Source of the DNA: Pseudomonadota bacterium | GTDB taxonomy: Bacteria > Pseudomonadota > Alphaproteobacteria > Rhizobiales > Xanthobacteraceae | Length of the DNA stretch: 64,000 bases | Assembly (NCBI GenBank): GCA_023386885.1 | Contig: JAEWIX010000095.1 | Location: 1-64,000, forward strand | Direction: 5' to 3' | Shown: positions 10,472 to 20,228 of the stretch, in pieces | Layout: each line of letters starts with the position of its first letter | How positions within the stretch are numbered: the stretch's first letter is position 1 | Notes under the pieces: generated by a model | What the model was told of the DNA's origin: nothing | Databases searched by the model: none | The model's input: only the letters and a program-made list of their open reading frames with translations | Translations under genes and position numbers: made by a program

Positions 10472-11287
10472 ATGCGTAAGTTGCTGATTGCGGGAATGAT
10501 GTTGGGGGCGGCGCAGGCCGCGCAGGCCGCCGATCTTCCGATCCTTCGCGGCGCATTGCCGGACACTTACGGGCCGCGCGCCGTCAATTGGGAGGGCTTC
10601 TATGTCGGTGGTCAGGCCAGCTATGGCACTGCCGATATGAACTTCGTCAACTCGAATCAGAGTCTGAGTAAGGATCTGCTCAACAACGTCGACGTCGAGA
10701 GCGAGTACAAGATTTCGAAATGGCCGCTGCTCGGCAAGTCGTCGCAGAGCAACAGCGGCTTCGGCGGCTTCATCGGCTATAATGCGCAGTGGGAAGATAC
10801 CGTGCTCGGTGTCGAACTGAACTACATCCACGGCAAGTTCAGCGGCAGTTCAACCGGGACGCAGGGACGGAGCTTCTTCTTTCCGGCTGATTACCTGACC
10901 AGCGCGAGCCTGACGCAATACGCCGCGATGCAGATCTCGGACTACGGCTCCGCGAGGCTGCGGGCCGGTTATGCGATGGGCTCGTTCCTGCCGTATGCAT
11001 TCGGCGGCGTGGCGATGGGGCAGGCGGATATCCAGCGTGAAACCACAGCCTCCCTCTACTATCGGTACACTGGCACGCAAGGACTTCCGGATATCGGACC
11101 GAACAGCGCCACCGCGCGAAGCAATTTGAAGTCGCATTTCGTGTTCGGCTATTCGGCGGGCCTTGGCATCGACATGATGCTGGTGCAGAACCTGTTCCTG
11201 CGGGCCGAGTGGGAATATCTGCGCTTCACCTCGCCGGTTGATGTGTCCGTCAACACTGTCCGCGCCGGCCTCGGCTACAAGTTCTGA
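10472..11287 (+). CDS. Outer-membrane beta-barrel protein, second
   Basis: The 271-aa protein starts at ATG 10472 behind GGGGGA. It has a signal peptide (MRKLLIAGMMLGAAQAAQA, cleavage before ADLPILRG), the WEGFYVGGQASYG first strand typical of the OMP_b-brl/Omp31 family, and ends in the C-terminal aromatic residue of LGYKF expected for BamA-dependent insertion. It follows the first Omp gene but is separated from it by a terminator, so the two are likely expressed independently. Confidence 0.85.
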   Translation: MRKLLIAGMMLGAAQAAQAADLPILRGALPDTYGPRAVNWEGFYVGGQASYGTADMNFVNSNQSLSKDLLNNVDVESEYKISKWPLLGKSSQSNSGFGGFIGYNAQWEDTVLGVELNYIHGKFSGSSTGTQGRSFFFPADYLTSASLTQYAAMQISDYGSARLRAGYAMGSFLPYAFGGVAMGQADIQRETTASLYYRYTGTQGLPDIGPNSATARSNLKSHFVFGYSAGLGIDMMLVQNLFLRAEWEYLRFTSPVDVSVNTVRAGLGYKF

Positions 11288-11379
11288 GTCGATCCGTCGC
11301 GACGCGGAGCGATCCGCGTCGTTGACAGAATCGCGCCGCGTTGCTGCTCTGTTATCGGAATTTGTAGTGACGGCAGCGC

Positions 11380-11958
11380 ATGAAGATCTATGGCGATCTC
11401 AACTCCGGCAACTGCCTGAAGGTGAAGTGGGTCTGCGACCGGCTCGCCTTGCCCTATGACTGGATCGCCGTCGATACGCTGAAGCGCGAGACCCACACGG
11501 CGAAATTCCTCAGGCTGAACGCCGCCGGACAGGTACCCGTTATCGTGCTCGATGACGGCCGCCCGCTGGCGCAATCCAACGCCATCATCCGGTATCTGGC
11601 GCGCGGTAGCGATCTCATCCCGGCTGACCATTTTCTCGCGGCCAAGATGGACGAGTGGCTGTTCTGGGAGCAATACAGCCACGAACCCTACATCGCGGTG
11701 TGCCGGTTCCTGATGGTTTACCTTGGCAAGCCGACCTCCGATCTCGACCCCGACAAGGTGAGGCGCGGTCATGCTGCGCTGGCGCGCATGGAGAGCCAAC
11801 TCGCGATAACGCGGTTTCTGGTCGGAGATGTGTTCACGCTCGCGGACGTCGCATTGCTTGCTTACACGCGCGTTGCGCACGAGGGCAGCTTCGATCTGAC
11901 GGATTACGGTGCCGTGCGGCGCTGGATCAAAGACAGCGAGAGCGCACTCGGCTTGTGA
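11380..11958 (+). CDS. Glutathione S-transferase family protein
   Basis: The 192-aa protein has a thioredoxin-like N-terminal domain (MKIYGDLNSGNCLKVKWVCD, with Ser/Asn/Cys near residues 9-12 as candidate catalytic positions), the cis-proline GQVPVI, the glutathione-binding SNAIIRYLARG, and an all-helical C-terminal domain with FTLADVALLAYTRVA. Substrate is unknown. It converges on the DMT exporter with a 9-base gap. Confidence 0.88.
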   Translation: MKIYGDLNSGNCLKVKWVCDRLALPYDWIAVDTLKRETHTAKFLRLNAAGQVPVIVLDDGRPLAQSNAIIRYLARGSDLIPADHFLAAKMDEWLFWEQYSHEPYIAVCRFLMVYLGKPTSDLDPDKVRRGHAALARMESQLAITRFLVGDVFTLADVALLAYTRVAHEGSFDLTDYGAVRRWIKDSESALGL

Positions 11959-11967
11959 TGCTTGGCG

Positions 11968-12798
11968 TCACGCCAGCCGCAGCGTTGCTGCGCCCGCCAC
12001 CACGAGAATTCCGGCGATGATTCGTCGTGGTCCGGTGACCTCGCGTAGCACGAAAGTGGCAATCGCCACCGCGAACAGCACGGATGTTTCGCGCAGCGCC
12101 GCGACAGTTGCGACCGGGGCCTGCGTCATCGCCCACAGCGCGAAGCCGTAGGATCCGATCGCGCAGGCTCCGCCGATCAATGCGATCCCGCCGCGCTGGC
12201 GCAACTGGCGCTGGAATCGTTTGCCGTCGCGCAGCCACAGCCATGTCAGCAGCGGGAATGCTTCCAGCAACGTCAACCAGAGCACGTAGGAGATGGCGTT
12301 GCCGGAGAGCCGCGCGCCGGTGCCGTCAATCAGCGTATAGATCGCAATTACCAAGGCATTGGCCAGTGCCATCATCGTCGCGCGCGGCGCGGCGTGGCGA
12401 TGCAGCGCCAGCAGCAGGATGCCGCCGCAGATCAGCATCACGCCGATCCACGCATGGGTCGACAGCGTTTCGCCGAGTAGCGGCGCACTCACCAGCGCAA
12501 CCAGCAAAGGGGCTGCGCCGCGCATCAGCGGATAGGTGTGCCCCATGTCGCCGGCGCGATAGGCGGCCGCGACCAGCGCGTAGTAAAGCTGATGGATCGC
12601 AATCGATGCGACCAGCCACGGCCAACTCGCGGCAGCGGGCAGGGGAACGAACGGCACTGCGAGCAGCGAGACCGCCGCCGCGCCGCCGGCGATCAGTCCG
12701 GTTTCGCCGAGCTTGTCGCCGCCGGATTTGACCATGGCGTTCCAGCTCGCGTGCAGCAGCGCGCCGAGCAGGACGAGCAGCATGACATGAGTTGGCAT
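11968..12798 (-). CDS. DMT/EamA family exporter
   Basis: The 276-aa protein starts at ATG 12798 (MPTHVMLLVLLGALLHASWN). It has about ten hydrophobic segments and the internally duplicated EamA arrangement; the first half ends ALISAPLLGETL-like (LVSAPLLGETLSTHAWIGVM), the second FAVAIATFVLREVTGPR. The family exports metabolites and amino acids; no substrate can be assigned. An in-frame start 51 bases upstream is less likely because it would precede the typical N-terminus. Confidence 0.82.
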   Translation of the reverse strand: MPTHVMLLVLLGALLHASWNAMVKSGGDKLGETGLIAGGAAAVSLLAVPFVPLPAAASWPWLVASIAIHQLYYALVAAAYRAGDMGHTYPLMRGAAPLLVALVSAPLLGETLSTHAWIGVMLICGGILLLALHRHAAPRATMMALANALVIAIYTLIDGTGARLSGNAISYVLWLTLLEAFPLLTWLWLRDGKRFQRQLRQRGGIALIGGACAIGSYGFALWAMTQAPVATVAALRETSVLFAVAIATFVLREVTGPRRIIAGILVVAGAATLRLA

Positions 12799-12904
12799 GG
12801 GATTATCCGGCCCGATGCAGGCAGGAGAGGCGACGGCGATGCATGGCACTCATTACTTCGTCGGACGGGTGGGGACTATCCCTTGACCGGCATGGCAGCT
12901 TGGC

Positions 12905-12965
12905 GTATCTCCCGCGGCGGGACACCTCCCCCCAACGGGAGGCTTACTATCTGGAAGGATAGACG
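12905..12965 (+). ncRNA. Structured leader upstream of serC (serC RNA motif candidate)
   Basis: Three hairpins can be drawn just before the serC start: TCCCG/CGGGA (12910-12922), CCTCCC/GGGAGG (12925-12942) and CTATC/GATAG (12947-12962). The last places the serC ribosome site GGAAGG in its loop, 3 bases from the ATG. A conserved 'serC RNA motif' upstream of serC-serA operons in Rhizobiales is established knowledge (a computational discovery); I infer this leader belongs to it from position and structure, without a covariance search. Confidence 0.6.
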
Positions 12966-14138
12966 ATGACTGTAGCGAAGCCCGCTGCGCGGCCCAACAC
13001 GCCGCATTTCTCTTCCGGCCCCTGCGCCAAGCGCCCCGGCTGGACCCCCCAAGCCCTTAATGATGCTGCTCTCGGCCGCTCGCATCGCGCGAAGATCGGC
13101 AAGGCCAAGCTCAAGCTTGCGATCGATCTCACCCGCGAAGTGCTGGAAGTGCCGGCCGATTACAAGATCGGCATCGTGCCGGCGTCGGATACCGGCGCGG
13201 TCGAGATGGCACTGTGGTCGCTGCTCGGCGCGCGGCCCGTCACCATGATTGCCTGGGAATCTTTTGGTGAAGGATGGGTCACCGACGTCGTCAAGCAGCT
13301 GAAGCTGAAGGACGTCACCAAGCTCACCGCCGGTTACGGCGACATTCCCGATCTCGCCAAGGCCGATCCGGCCTCCGATATCGTCTTCACCTGGAACGGC
13401 ACCACCTCCGGCGTGCGCGTGCCGAATGCCGACTGGATCAAGGCCGACCGCGAAGGCCTGACCATCTGCGACTCCACCTCGGCCGCATTCGCGCAGCCGC
13501 TCGATTGGGCCAAGCTCGACGTCGTCACCTTCTCCTGGCAGAAGGCGCTGGGCGGCGAGGGCGCGCACGGCATGCTGATCCTCTCCCCACGCGCGGTGGC
13601 GCGTCTCGAGAGCTACACGCCGCCGTGGCCGATGCCGAAGATTTTCCGCATGACCAAGGGCGGCAAGCTGATCGACGGCATCTTCGTCGGCGAGACCATC
13701 AACACGCCGTCGATGCTGTGCGTTGAGGATTATCTCGATGCGCTGAATTGGGCGAAGTCGGTCGGCGGCCTCAAGGGCATGATCGGTCGCGCCGACGCCA
13801 ACACCAAGGCGCTGAGCGACTGGGTCGCCAAGACGCCGTGGATCGATTTCCTTGCTGCCGATCCGGCGATCCGCTCCAACACCTCGGTCTGCCTCAAGGT
13901 GGTCGATCCCGCGATCACCGCGCTGGCCGCCGACGCGCAGGCCGCGTTCGCCAAGGCGCTGGTCGCCGCGGTGGAGAAGGAAGGCGCGGGTTACGACCTC
14001 GGCCATTATCGCGATGCTCCTCCGGGCCTGCGCATCTGGTGCGGCGCCACCGTCGAGGCGGCGGACGTAGCAGTGCTGACCGGCTGGCTCGATTGGGCCT
14101 TCGCGGAAGCCAAGGCCTCGCTCGCCAAGGCGGCGTAG
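12966..14138 (+). CDS. serC: Phosphoserine aminotransferase
   Basis: The 390-aa PLP enzyme converts 3-phosphohydroxypyruvate to phosphoserine. The N-terminus [16 protein letters not shown] and the long form (~390 aa) fit the alphaproteobacterial SerC branch. The Schiff-base lysine is in [15 protein letters not shown] (around residue 195). GGAAGG sits in the loop of a hairpin directly upstream. It leads into serA after a repeat-rich gap of 172 bp, giving the first two steps of serine synthesis in one transcription unit. Confidence 0.94.
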   Translation: MTVAKPAARPNTPHFSSGPCAKRPGWTPQALNDAALGRSHRAKIGKAKLKLAIDLTREVLEVPADYKIGIVPASDTGAVEMALWSLLGARPVTMIAWESFGEGWVTDVVKQLKLKDVTKLTAGYGDIPDLAKADPASDIVFTWNGTTSGVRVPNADWIKADREGLTICDSTSAAFAQPLDWAKLDVVTFSWQKALGGEGAHGMLILSPRAVARLESYTPPWPMPKIFRMTKGGKLIDGIFVGETINTPSMLCVEDYLDALNWAKSVGGLKGMIGRADANTKALSDWVAKTPWIDFLAADPAIRSNTSVCLKVVDPAITALAADAQAAFAKALVAAVEKEGAGYDLGHYRDAPPGLRIWCGATVEAADVAVLTGWLDWAFAEAKASLAKAA

Positions 14139-14147
14139 TTGTCTTTT

Positions 14148-14290
14148 CCCTCTCCCCTTGCGGGAGAGGGCCGTCATCCTGAGGTGGCCGCATCGCGGCC
14201 CTCGAAGGATAGACGGCGAGATTGTCGGATTCCCCATTTTTCACTTTCCGTCATCCTTCGAGGCTCGCTTCGCTCGCTCCTCAGGATGAC
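14148..14290. repeat. Three palindromic repeats between serC and serA
   Basis: CCCTCTCCC-CTTGC-GGGAGAGGG (14148-14170) is followed by two inverted-orientation copies of the GTCATCCTGAGG / CTCGAAGGATG family (14173-14210 and 14250-14290, the second with GCTCGCTTCGCTCGCTC in its loop). All three are familiar intergenic repeats of Bradyrhizobiaceae (recognition, not search). Copies in opposite orientation could pair to form a large hairpin in the serC-serA transcript. Confidence 0.7.
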
Positions 14291-14310
14291 GACCCCGAAA
14301 GGATCGATCC

Positions 14311-15900
14311 ATGACCAAACCCAAAGTTCTCATTTCCGATGCCCTCAGCCCCGCCGCCGTGCAGATATTCAAGGATCGCGGCGTCGAGGTGGATTTCCAG
14401 CCGGCGCTAGGCAAGGACAAGGACAAGCTCGCCGAGATCATCGGCAATTATGACGGTCTCGCCATCCGCTCGGCGACCAAGGCGACCGCGAAGATTCTCG
14501 CCAACGCCAAGAAGCTGAAGGTGATCGGCCGCGCCGGCATCGGCGTCGACAATGTCGAGATTCCGGCGGCGACGGCGAAGGGCATCATCGTGATGAACAC
14601 GCCATTCGGCAATTCGATCACCACCGCCGAGCACGCCATCACCCTGATGCTGTCGCTGGCGCGCGAAATTCCCGCCGCTGACGCCTCGACGCAGGCCGGC
14701 AAGTGGGAGAAGAACCGCTTCATGGGCGTCGAGATCACCGGCAAGACGCTGGGCGTGATCGGCTGCGGCAACATCGGCTCGATCGTCGCGGACCGCGCCG
14801 TCGGTCTCAAGATGAAGGTGATCGCGTTCGATCCGTTCCTGTCGCCGGAGCGCGCCAAGGACCTAGGCGTCGAGAAGGTCGAGCTTGAAGATCTGTTCAA
14901 GCGCGCCGACTTCATCACCCTGCACACGCCGCTCACCGACAAGACCCGCAATGTCATCGACGCCGCCGCCATCGCCAAGATGAAGAAAGGCGTGCGCATC
15001 ATCAACTGCGCGCGCGGCGGCCTTGTCGACGAGCAGGCGCTGGTCGATGCACTGAATTCCGAGCAGGTTGCGGGCGCCGCTTTCGACGTGTTCGTCGAGG
15101 AGCCGGCCACCAAGAACGTGCTGTTCGGCCATCCCAACGTGATCTGCACCCCGCATCTCGGCGCATCCACCACGGAAGCGCAGGAGAACGTCGCGCTGCA
15201 GGTCGCCGAGCAGATGTCGGATTACCTGCTCACCGGCGCCATCACCAACGCCATCAACTTCCCCTCGATCACGGCGGAAGAGGCGCCGAAGCTGAAGCCG
15301 TTCGTCGAACTGGCCGAAAAGCTGGGTTCGTTCGCGGGTCAACTCACCGAAACCGGCATCAGCAAGGTCACAATCACCTATGAGGGCCAGGTCGCGGAGA
15401 TGAAGATCAAGGCGCTGACCTCGGCGGCGCTCACCGGCCTGCTGCGGCCGATGCTGGGCGACGTCAACGTGGTGTCCGCGCCGGTCGTCGCCAAGGAGCG
15501 CGGCATGGTGGTGGACGAGGTGGTGCGGGCGGCGCAGAGCGATTACGAGAGCGTTATCACCGTTACTGTCACCACGGAACGGCAGGAGCGTTCGGTATCC
15601 GGCACGGTCTACGCCGACGGCAAGCCGCGCCTGATCGACGTCAAGGGCATCCGCGTCGACGCCGAGTTCGGCCCGTCGATGATCTATGTCACCAACGAGG
15701 ACAAGCCGGGTTTCATCGGCAAGTTCGCCTCGATCCTCGGCGACGCCAAGGTCAACATCGCGACCTTCAACCTCGGCCGCCATAACCAGGGCGGCGACGC
15801 CATCGCGCTGGTCGAAGTCGACGGCGCTGTCCCGGCCGAGGTGCTGGCCAAGGTGCAGGCCCTGCCGCAGGTCAAGCAGGCCAAGGCGCTGCAGTTTTGA
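14311..15900 (+). CDS. serA: D-3-phosphoglycerate dehydrogenase (long form, ACT domain)
   Basis: The 529-aa NAD enzyme oxidises 3-phosphoglycerate to phosphohydroxypyruvate. It has the substrate-binding N-terminal lobe (GRAGIGVDNVEIPAAT), the NAD loop GVIGCGNIGSIVADRA, catalytic Arg/Glu/His segments (NCARGGLVDEQAL and HLGASTTEAQ), then the intervening ASB domain and a C-terminal ACT domain (YVTNEDKPGFIGKFASILGD) that usually senses serine. Length is typical of the long form. Confidence 0.96.
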   Translation: MTKPKVLISDALSPAAVQIFKDRGVEVDFQPALGKDKDKLAEIIGNYDGLAIRSATKATAKILANAKKLKVIGRAGIGVDNVEIPAATAKGIIVMNTPFGNSITTAEHAITLMLSLAREIPAADASTQAGKWEKNRFMGVEITGKTLGVIGCGNIGSIVADRAVGLKMKVIAFDPFLSPERAKDLGVEKVELEDLFKRADFITLHTPLTDKTRNVIDAAAIAKMKKGVRIINCARGGLVDEQALVDALNSEQVAGAAFDVFVEEPATKNVLFGHPNVICTPHLGASTTEAQENVALQVAEQMSDYLLTGAITNAINFPSITAEEAPKLKPFVELAEKLGSFAGQLTETGISKVTITYEGQVAEMKIKALTSAALTGLLRPMLGDVNVVSAPVVAKERGMVVDEVVRAAQSDYESVITVTVTTERQERSVSGTVYADGKPRLIDVKGIRVDAEFGPSMIYVTNEDKPGFIGKFASILGDAKVNIATFNLGRHNQGGDAIALVEVDGAVPAEVLAKVQALPQVKQAKALQF

Positions 15901-15955
15901 GGCGCTGACGTTCTGAGTAACTGAGGCGCGGATACTCTCCTGCGCCGGAAGACAG

Positions 15956-15992
15956 AATGGCGGGAATCCGAACAGGCCGGATTCCCGCCATT
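15956..15992 (+). terminator. Terminator of the serC-serA unit
   Basis: A perfect 15-bp stem AATGGCGGGAATCCG / CGGATTCCCGCCATT with a 7-base loop is followed by CGTTTT. Confidence 0.88.
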
Positions 15993-16129
15993 CGTTTTGG
16001 GAAGGTCGTCATGCGCGCAAAATTACTCGGGGAGACGGCGCGGTAACCAAGGATCAACGGTCCGTCCATAGGGTGCCCGGCTACTCTCTCCCCTTGTGTG
16101 AATTGCGCAGCCTGCCCGGAGCACAGAAC

Positions 16130-17818
16130 GTGAAGTTGCTGAATAATCTTCCCATTGCCATGAAGCTTGTCCTCCTCGTTGCGATCACCCTGCTAGGGTT
16201 GGTCGGCGCCGGCGTCTATGCCGCGACCATGATGCAGCGGGAGATGTATGCCGCACGCACCGAGCAGACCCATGCCATCGTCGAGACCGCGCGAAGCATG
16301 GCGATGGAATTCCAGAAACAGGTGCAGGCCGGCAAGCTGACCAAGGAGCAGGCGATCGCCGAATACGCCCATCGTATCCGGTCGATGAACTACGACAACG
16401 GCAGCGGCTATGTGTTCGCCTACACCATGGACGGCGTCACGGTGGCGACGCCGGACGCCTCGAAGATCGGCAGCAATCAGCTCGACGTCGAAACCGGCGG
16501 CCGCAAGCTGGCGCGCGAGCTGCGCGACGGCGTCGCGGCCAAGGGCAACGTCACCCTGCGCTATGAATACATGAAGCCGGGCAGCGACGAGTTGATCCGC
16601 AAGATGTCCTATGCGGTGGCCATTCCGAACTGGAACATGTTCGTCGGCACCGGCGCTTATCTCGACGACATCAATGCCAAGCTCCGGCCGGTCATCTTCG
16701 GTCTGGCGATGGCGACCATCGTCATCGCGTTGGGTGCGGGCCTTGCCGCCTGGCTGATCGGCCGCAGCATCACCGGTCCGCTCGGCCAGCTTGGCGCGCG
16801 GATGCAATCGCTCGCCAAGGGTGAGTTGGATGCTGAAATTCCCGGCGTCGGCCGCCGCGACGAAATCGGCTCCATGGCTGCGACCGTCAAGGTGTTCAAG
16901 GAAAACGCGCTTCGCGTCCGCGACCTCGAACAGGCGGAGGCTGCGACACAGCAGCGCGCGGCCGACGAGCGCCGCATGGCGATGCAAAGCCTCGCCGACG
17001 ATTTCGAGCGTAGCGTCAACGGCGTCGTCCAGTCGGTCACGGCATCGGCTGCCGGGATGCAAGCGACGGCGGAAAGCATGACGGGGCTGGCGCGCGATGC
17101 GAGTTCGCGGGCCGTTACGGTCAGCGAAGCGTCGCAGAAGGCGTCCGGCAATGCCGGGACGGTTGCTGCGGCCGCGGAGGAACTTGCAAGCTCGGTTTCG
17201 GAGATTTCGCGCCAGGTGACGCAATCGACCGAGATCGCCAACAAGGCGGTGGAGGATGCCGAGCGCACCAATGCGACGGTGCAGGTGTTGTCGAACGGTG
17301 CCGAAAAGATCGGTGAGGTGGTTCAGTTGATCCACACCATCGCGGCGCAGACCAACCTGCTCGCGCTCAATGCGACGATCGAAGCGGCGCGCGCCGGTGA
17401 GGCCGGTCGCGGCTTCGCGGTGGTCGCATCGGAAGTAAAGGCGCTGGCCAATCAGACCGCGAAAGCGACCGAGGAAATCTCCGCGCAGGTGTCGACTATG
17501 CAGTCCACCACCCATGAGGCGGTGGACGCGATCAGCAACATCACCCGTACCATTGCCCAGATGAACGAGATCGCGCTCAGCATCTCCAGCGCGGTCGAGG
17601 AGCAGGGTGCGGCCACGCGGGAGATCGCGCGCAACATCCAGTCGGCCGCGGCCGGTTCGGACGAGATCAGCCACCACATCGGCGGCGTCAGTTCGGCGGC
17701 GGAGGCGACCGGTTCAGCGGCCTCGGACGTTCTGGTCAACGCGCAGGACCTCGACGGTCAGGCCGGCATGTTGCGCTCGGCGGTGAATGAATTCCTGACC
17801 AAGGTGCGGGCGGCCTGA
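16130..17818 (+). CDS. Methyl-accepting chemotaxis protein with single Cache sensor
   Basis: The ~562-aa inner-membrane receptor starts at GTG 16130 behind GGAG (8-base gap); an ATG at 16073 is in frame but lacks a ribosome site. Order: first membrane span ([20 protein letters not shown]), periplasmic single-Cache domain with [16 protein letters not shown] and [16 protein letters not shown] ending ([15 protein letters not shown]), second span ([20 protein letters not shown]), HAMP ([14 protein letters not shown]), then the MCP signalling hairpin ([20 protein letters not shown]). No C-terminal CheR pentapeptide is seen. Cache domains of this type often bind small organic acids. Confidence 0.93.
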   Translation: MKLLNNLPIAMKLVLLVAITLLGLVGAGVYAATMMQREMYAARTEQTHAIVETARSMAMEFQKQVQAGKLTKEQAIAEYAHRIRSMNYDNGSGYVFAYTMDGVTVATPDASKIGSNQLDVETGGRKLARELRDGVAAKGNVTLRYEYMKPGSDELIRKMSYAVAIPNWNMFVGTGAYLDDINAKLRPVIFGLAMATIVIALGAGLAAWLIGRSITGPLGQLGARMQSLAKGELDAEIPGVGRRDEIGSMAATVKVFKENALRVRDLEQAEAATQQRAADERRMAMQSLADDFERSVNGVVQSVTASAAGMQATAESMTGLARDASSRAVTVSEASQKASGNAGTVAAAAEELASSVSEISRQVTQSTEIANKAVEDAERTNATVQVLSNGAEKIGEVVQLIHTIAAQTNLLALNATIEAARAGEAGRGFAVVASEVKALANQTAKATEEISAQVSTMQSTTHEAVDAISNITRTIAQMNEIALSISSAVEEQGAATREIARNIQSAAAGSDEISHHIGGVSSAAEATGSAASDVLVNAQDLDGQAGMLRSAVNEFLTKVRAA

Positions 17819-17851
17819 GGCCGCGGACGCGGCCCACAAGCTAAAGCAGAC

Positions 17852-17888
17852 ATCCGGCTCCGATTGTATCGGGGCCGGATTTGTTTTG
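17852..17888 (+). terminator. Terminator after the Cache chemoreceptor
   Basis: An ~13-bp stem ATCCGGCTCCGAT / ATCGGGGCCGGAT (one T-G wobble) is followed by TTGTTTTG. It lies between convergent genes. Confidence 0.8.
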
Positions 17889-17911
17889 TGCGATGTCCAG
17901 GTTGCGGCGCT

Positions 17912-18850
17912 TCAAAGCTCGGCGGCCGCCGGTCCGCGTGGCTTGCGCGCGGCGATGTAGACACCGGAAATCACCAGCAGGAAGCCGACAACGTGGAACA
18001 GGTGAATTCGTTCGCCGAGAAAGACGATCGCCAGCACGGTGCCGAATAGCGGGACGAGATGGCTGAACGGCGCGGCGCGATTGGCGCCGATCAGTTCGAC
18101 GCCGCGATTGTAGCACGGGTAGGCGAGCGTGGAGGGAAACAGCACGACGTAGAACAGCGCCAGCAGGTTGGGGATCGTCACCTGCATCACGGGACGCAAG
18201 GAAAGCTCCAGCGCCAGCAGCGGCACCAGGCACAGCGCACCACACCCGAACGTGAAAGCGAGAAACGACAGGCCGTGGATGGCGGGGCGCTTCAGCACCA
18301 TCACCGAGTAGTAGCCGAAGATTGCCAGTGCGCAGGTAAAGATGACATCGCCCTTGTTGAACTGGATGTGCGCCAGCTCGCCGATATTGCCATGGAGCAG
18401 GATCACCAGCACACCAATCATCGAGAGCGCGATGCCGGTTGCCTGCATCCAGGTCAGCCGCACGCCGAGCAGCAACAGCGACCACATCGCGATGAACAGC
18501 GGGCCGGCGGATTGCAGCAGCAGTACGTTGATCGCTTGCGTGTATTCCAGCGCCCAGTATTGCAGCGTGTTGAATGCGCCGATGCCGACGACCGAGATGA
18601 CGATCATCACGCCGAGGTTTTGCCGGATCGTGGGCCAGTCCCGCTTCAGATACGACCATGCGAACGGCAGCGTGATCGCAAACGCGCCGCCCCAGCGGAT
18701 GAAGGCGAGCGTGATGGGTGGAATGTCGCCGGCGGCGTAGCGCCCGACGACGGCATTGCCGGACCAGAACACCGAGGTCAGGATCAGCAGCAGATACGGC
18801 CGATCGAACAGGCGCTGGAGCATCGTGCGGGCGGGAGAGGCGGAAGCCAA
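17912..18850 (-). CDS. DMT/EamA family exporter, second
   Basis: The 312-aa protein has ten hydrophobic spans in two EamA halves. Marks include TSVFWSGNAVVGRYAAGDIP near the N-terminus and LVPLFGTVLAIVFLGERIHL in the second half, typical of RhaT/EamA drug-metabolite exporters. Substrate unknown. It lies downstream of ybaK on the same strand, 113 bp away. Confidence 0.85.
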   Translation of the reverse strand: MASASPARTMLQRLFDRPYLLLILTSVFWSGNAVVGRYAAGDIPPITLAFIRWGGAFAITLPFAWSYLKRDWPTIRQNLGVMIVISVVGIGAFNTLQYWALEYTQAINVLLLQSAGPLFIAMWSLLLLGVRLTWMQATGIALSMIGVLVILLHGNIGELAHIQFNKGDVIFTCALAIFGYYSVMVLKRPAIHGLSFLAFTFGCGALCLVPLLALELSLRPVMQVTIPNLLALFYVVLFPSTLAYPCYNRGVELIGANRAAPFSHLVPLFGTVLAIVFLGERIHLFHVVGFLLVISGVYIAARKPRGPAAAEL

Positions 18851-18963
18851 GGTCTGTCGCGTCTTTGCGGCTGGAGGAGCGAGAGCCTTGAGCGAGAAGC
18901 GGTGGCTTCACAAGAGGCTGCAGCGAATTGGAGCCATGCGGGCGCGGCGCTGAAGCTCGAAAT

Positions 18964-19437
18964 TTACGCAACGAGCGATGCGGCGATGGCGCCGAGCGCC
19001 TTGCGGGCATCGTTGGGATCGAGTTGCACCTGCAGGCCGCGCTGGCCGCCGTTGATGAAGACGGTCTGCTCTTGCAACGCCGCCTGTTCGATCGCCGTCG
19101 GCACGCGCTTCTTCTGGCCGAACGGGCTGATGCCGCCGACGTGATAGCCGGTCAGCCGCTCGGCATCGGCGGGCTTCATCATCTTCGCCGACTTGCCGTC
19201 AAAGGCTTGCGCAAGCTTCTTCATGCTGACTTCATGATCGGAGGGCACCACGACGCAGACCGGCTTGCCGTCGAGTTCGGCCATCAGCGTCTTTAGCACG
19301 CGGCGCGGCTCCGCGCCGATAGCGGCGGCCGCCTGCAAGCCGATGCTGTCGGCGTCGGGATCGTAGTCGTATTCGTGCAGCGTGAAGCGGACGCCGAGTT
19401 GCTTCAGCGCCTGGGTGGCGCGGGTAGTTTTCGACAT
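18964..19437 (-). CDS. ybaK: Cys-tRNA(Pro)/Cys-tRNA deacylase, YbaK type
   Basis: The 157-aa single-domain protein should hydrolyse misacylated Cys-tRNA(Pro) in trans. Family marks are the N-terminal TRATQALKQLGVRFTLHEYD, the RVLKTLMAELDGKPVCVVVP segment with the catalytic lysine, and GYHVGGISPFGQKKRVPT. Length matches YbaK. It follows the amidotransferase gene by 29 bases on the same strand and may be co-transcribed with it. Confidence 0.9.
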   Translation of the reverse strand: MSKTTRATQALKQLGVRFTLHEYDYDPDADSIGLQAAAAIGAEPRRVLKTLMAELDGKPVCVVVPSDHEVSMKKLAQAFDGKSAKMMKPADAERLTGYHVGGISPFGQKKRVPTAIEQAALQEQTVFINGGQRGLQVQLDPNDARKALGAIAASLVA

Positions 19438-19466
19438 GGTGCGTTACATGATGAGTTGCTGGGCGA

Positions 19467-20228
19467 TCAGCGCCTTGCCGCCACTGCCTCGCCGAAGGCC
19501 TGAAACAGCGCGCGGTTGATCGGGTTGCGTTGCGGATCGTATTCGGCGTGCCACTGGACGCCGAGTGCGAAGCCGGGGGCGTCCTTGATGCGGATGGCCT
19601 CGATGGTACCGTCGTCGGCGACGCCCTCGATCACCACGCGCGAGCCGGGTTCGAGGATGCCCTGGCCGTGCAGCGAATTGACGCGAATGATGTCGCGGCC
19701 ATACAGCCGGGCGAAGACGCCGTCGGGCGTCAGCCGCACGTCGTGGCGGTCGGCGAAGATCACTTCCGGGTCGGGATGGATTTCGCCATTGGCGAGGCGC
19801 GGCATACGGTGATTGATCCGCCCCGGCAGTTCGCGGATTTCCGGATGCAGCGACCCGCCGAACGCGACGTTCATTTCCTGCAGGCCGCGGCAGATGCCGA
19901 ACAGCGGGATGCCGCGTTGAACACAAAGATCGATCAGGGTCAGCGCCACGTCGTCGCGGTTGGGATCGTAAGGTTCGTGACGTGGATGCGGTTCGGTGTG
20001 GAAGCGCGTCGGGTGGACGTTGGCGCGCGCACCGGTCAAGAGCACGCCGTCGACGACGTCCAGCAGCGCGTCGAGATCGGTGATGTCCGGCACGCTGGCG
20101 AACATCAGCGGCAGCGCGCCGGTCACTTCCGCGATCGCGCGCATGTTGCGCTCGCCGACCGCCTGCACGGCGAACCGGTTTTCGATCATGTACATGTTGC
20201 CGATCACGCCGACCACCGGCTTGGTCAT
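19467..20228 (-). CDS. Gamma-glutamyl-gamma-aminobutyrate hydrolase family (PuuD-like, peptidase C26)
   Basis: The 253-aa class I glutamine amidotransferase-like hydrolase starts at ATG 20228 (MTKPVVGVIGNMY). The nucleophile cysteine is in PLFGICRGLQEMNVAFGG, the catalytic His-x-Glu in LGVQWHAEYDP, and LLTGARANVHPTRF is the characteristic substrate-side loop. PuuD releases GABA from gamma-Glu-GABA in putrescine catabolism, but no other puu genes are nearby, so the substrate is open. Confidence 0.87.
   Translation of the reverse strand: MTKPVVGVIGNMYMIENRFAVQAVGERNMRAIAEVTGALPLMFASVPDITDLDALLDVVDGVLLTGARANVHPTRFHTEPHPRHEPYDPNRDDVALTLIDLCVQRGIPLFGICRGLQEMNVAFGGSLHPEIRELPGRINHRMPRLANGEIHPDPEVIFADRHDVRLTPDGVFARLYGRDIIRVNSLHGQGILEPGSRVVIEGVADDGTIEAIRIKDAPGFALGVQWHAEYDPQRNPINRALFQAFGEAVAARR

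Noticed and set aside
16193..17677. A 494-codon frame opposite the Cache chemoreceptor
   Set aside because: Arg/His-rich mirror of the MCP coding strand with no ribosome site.
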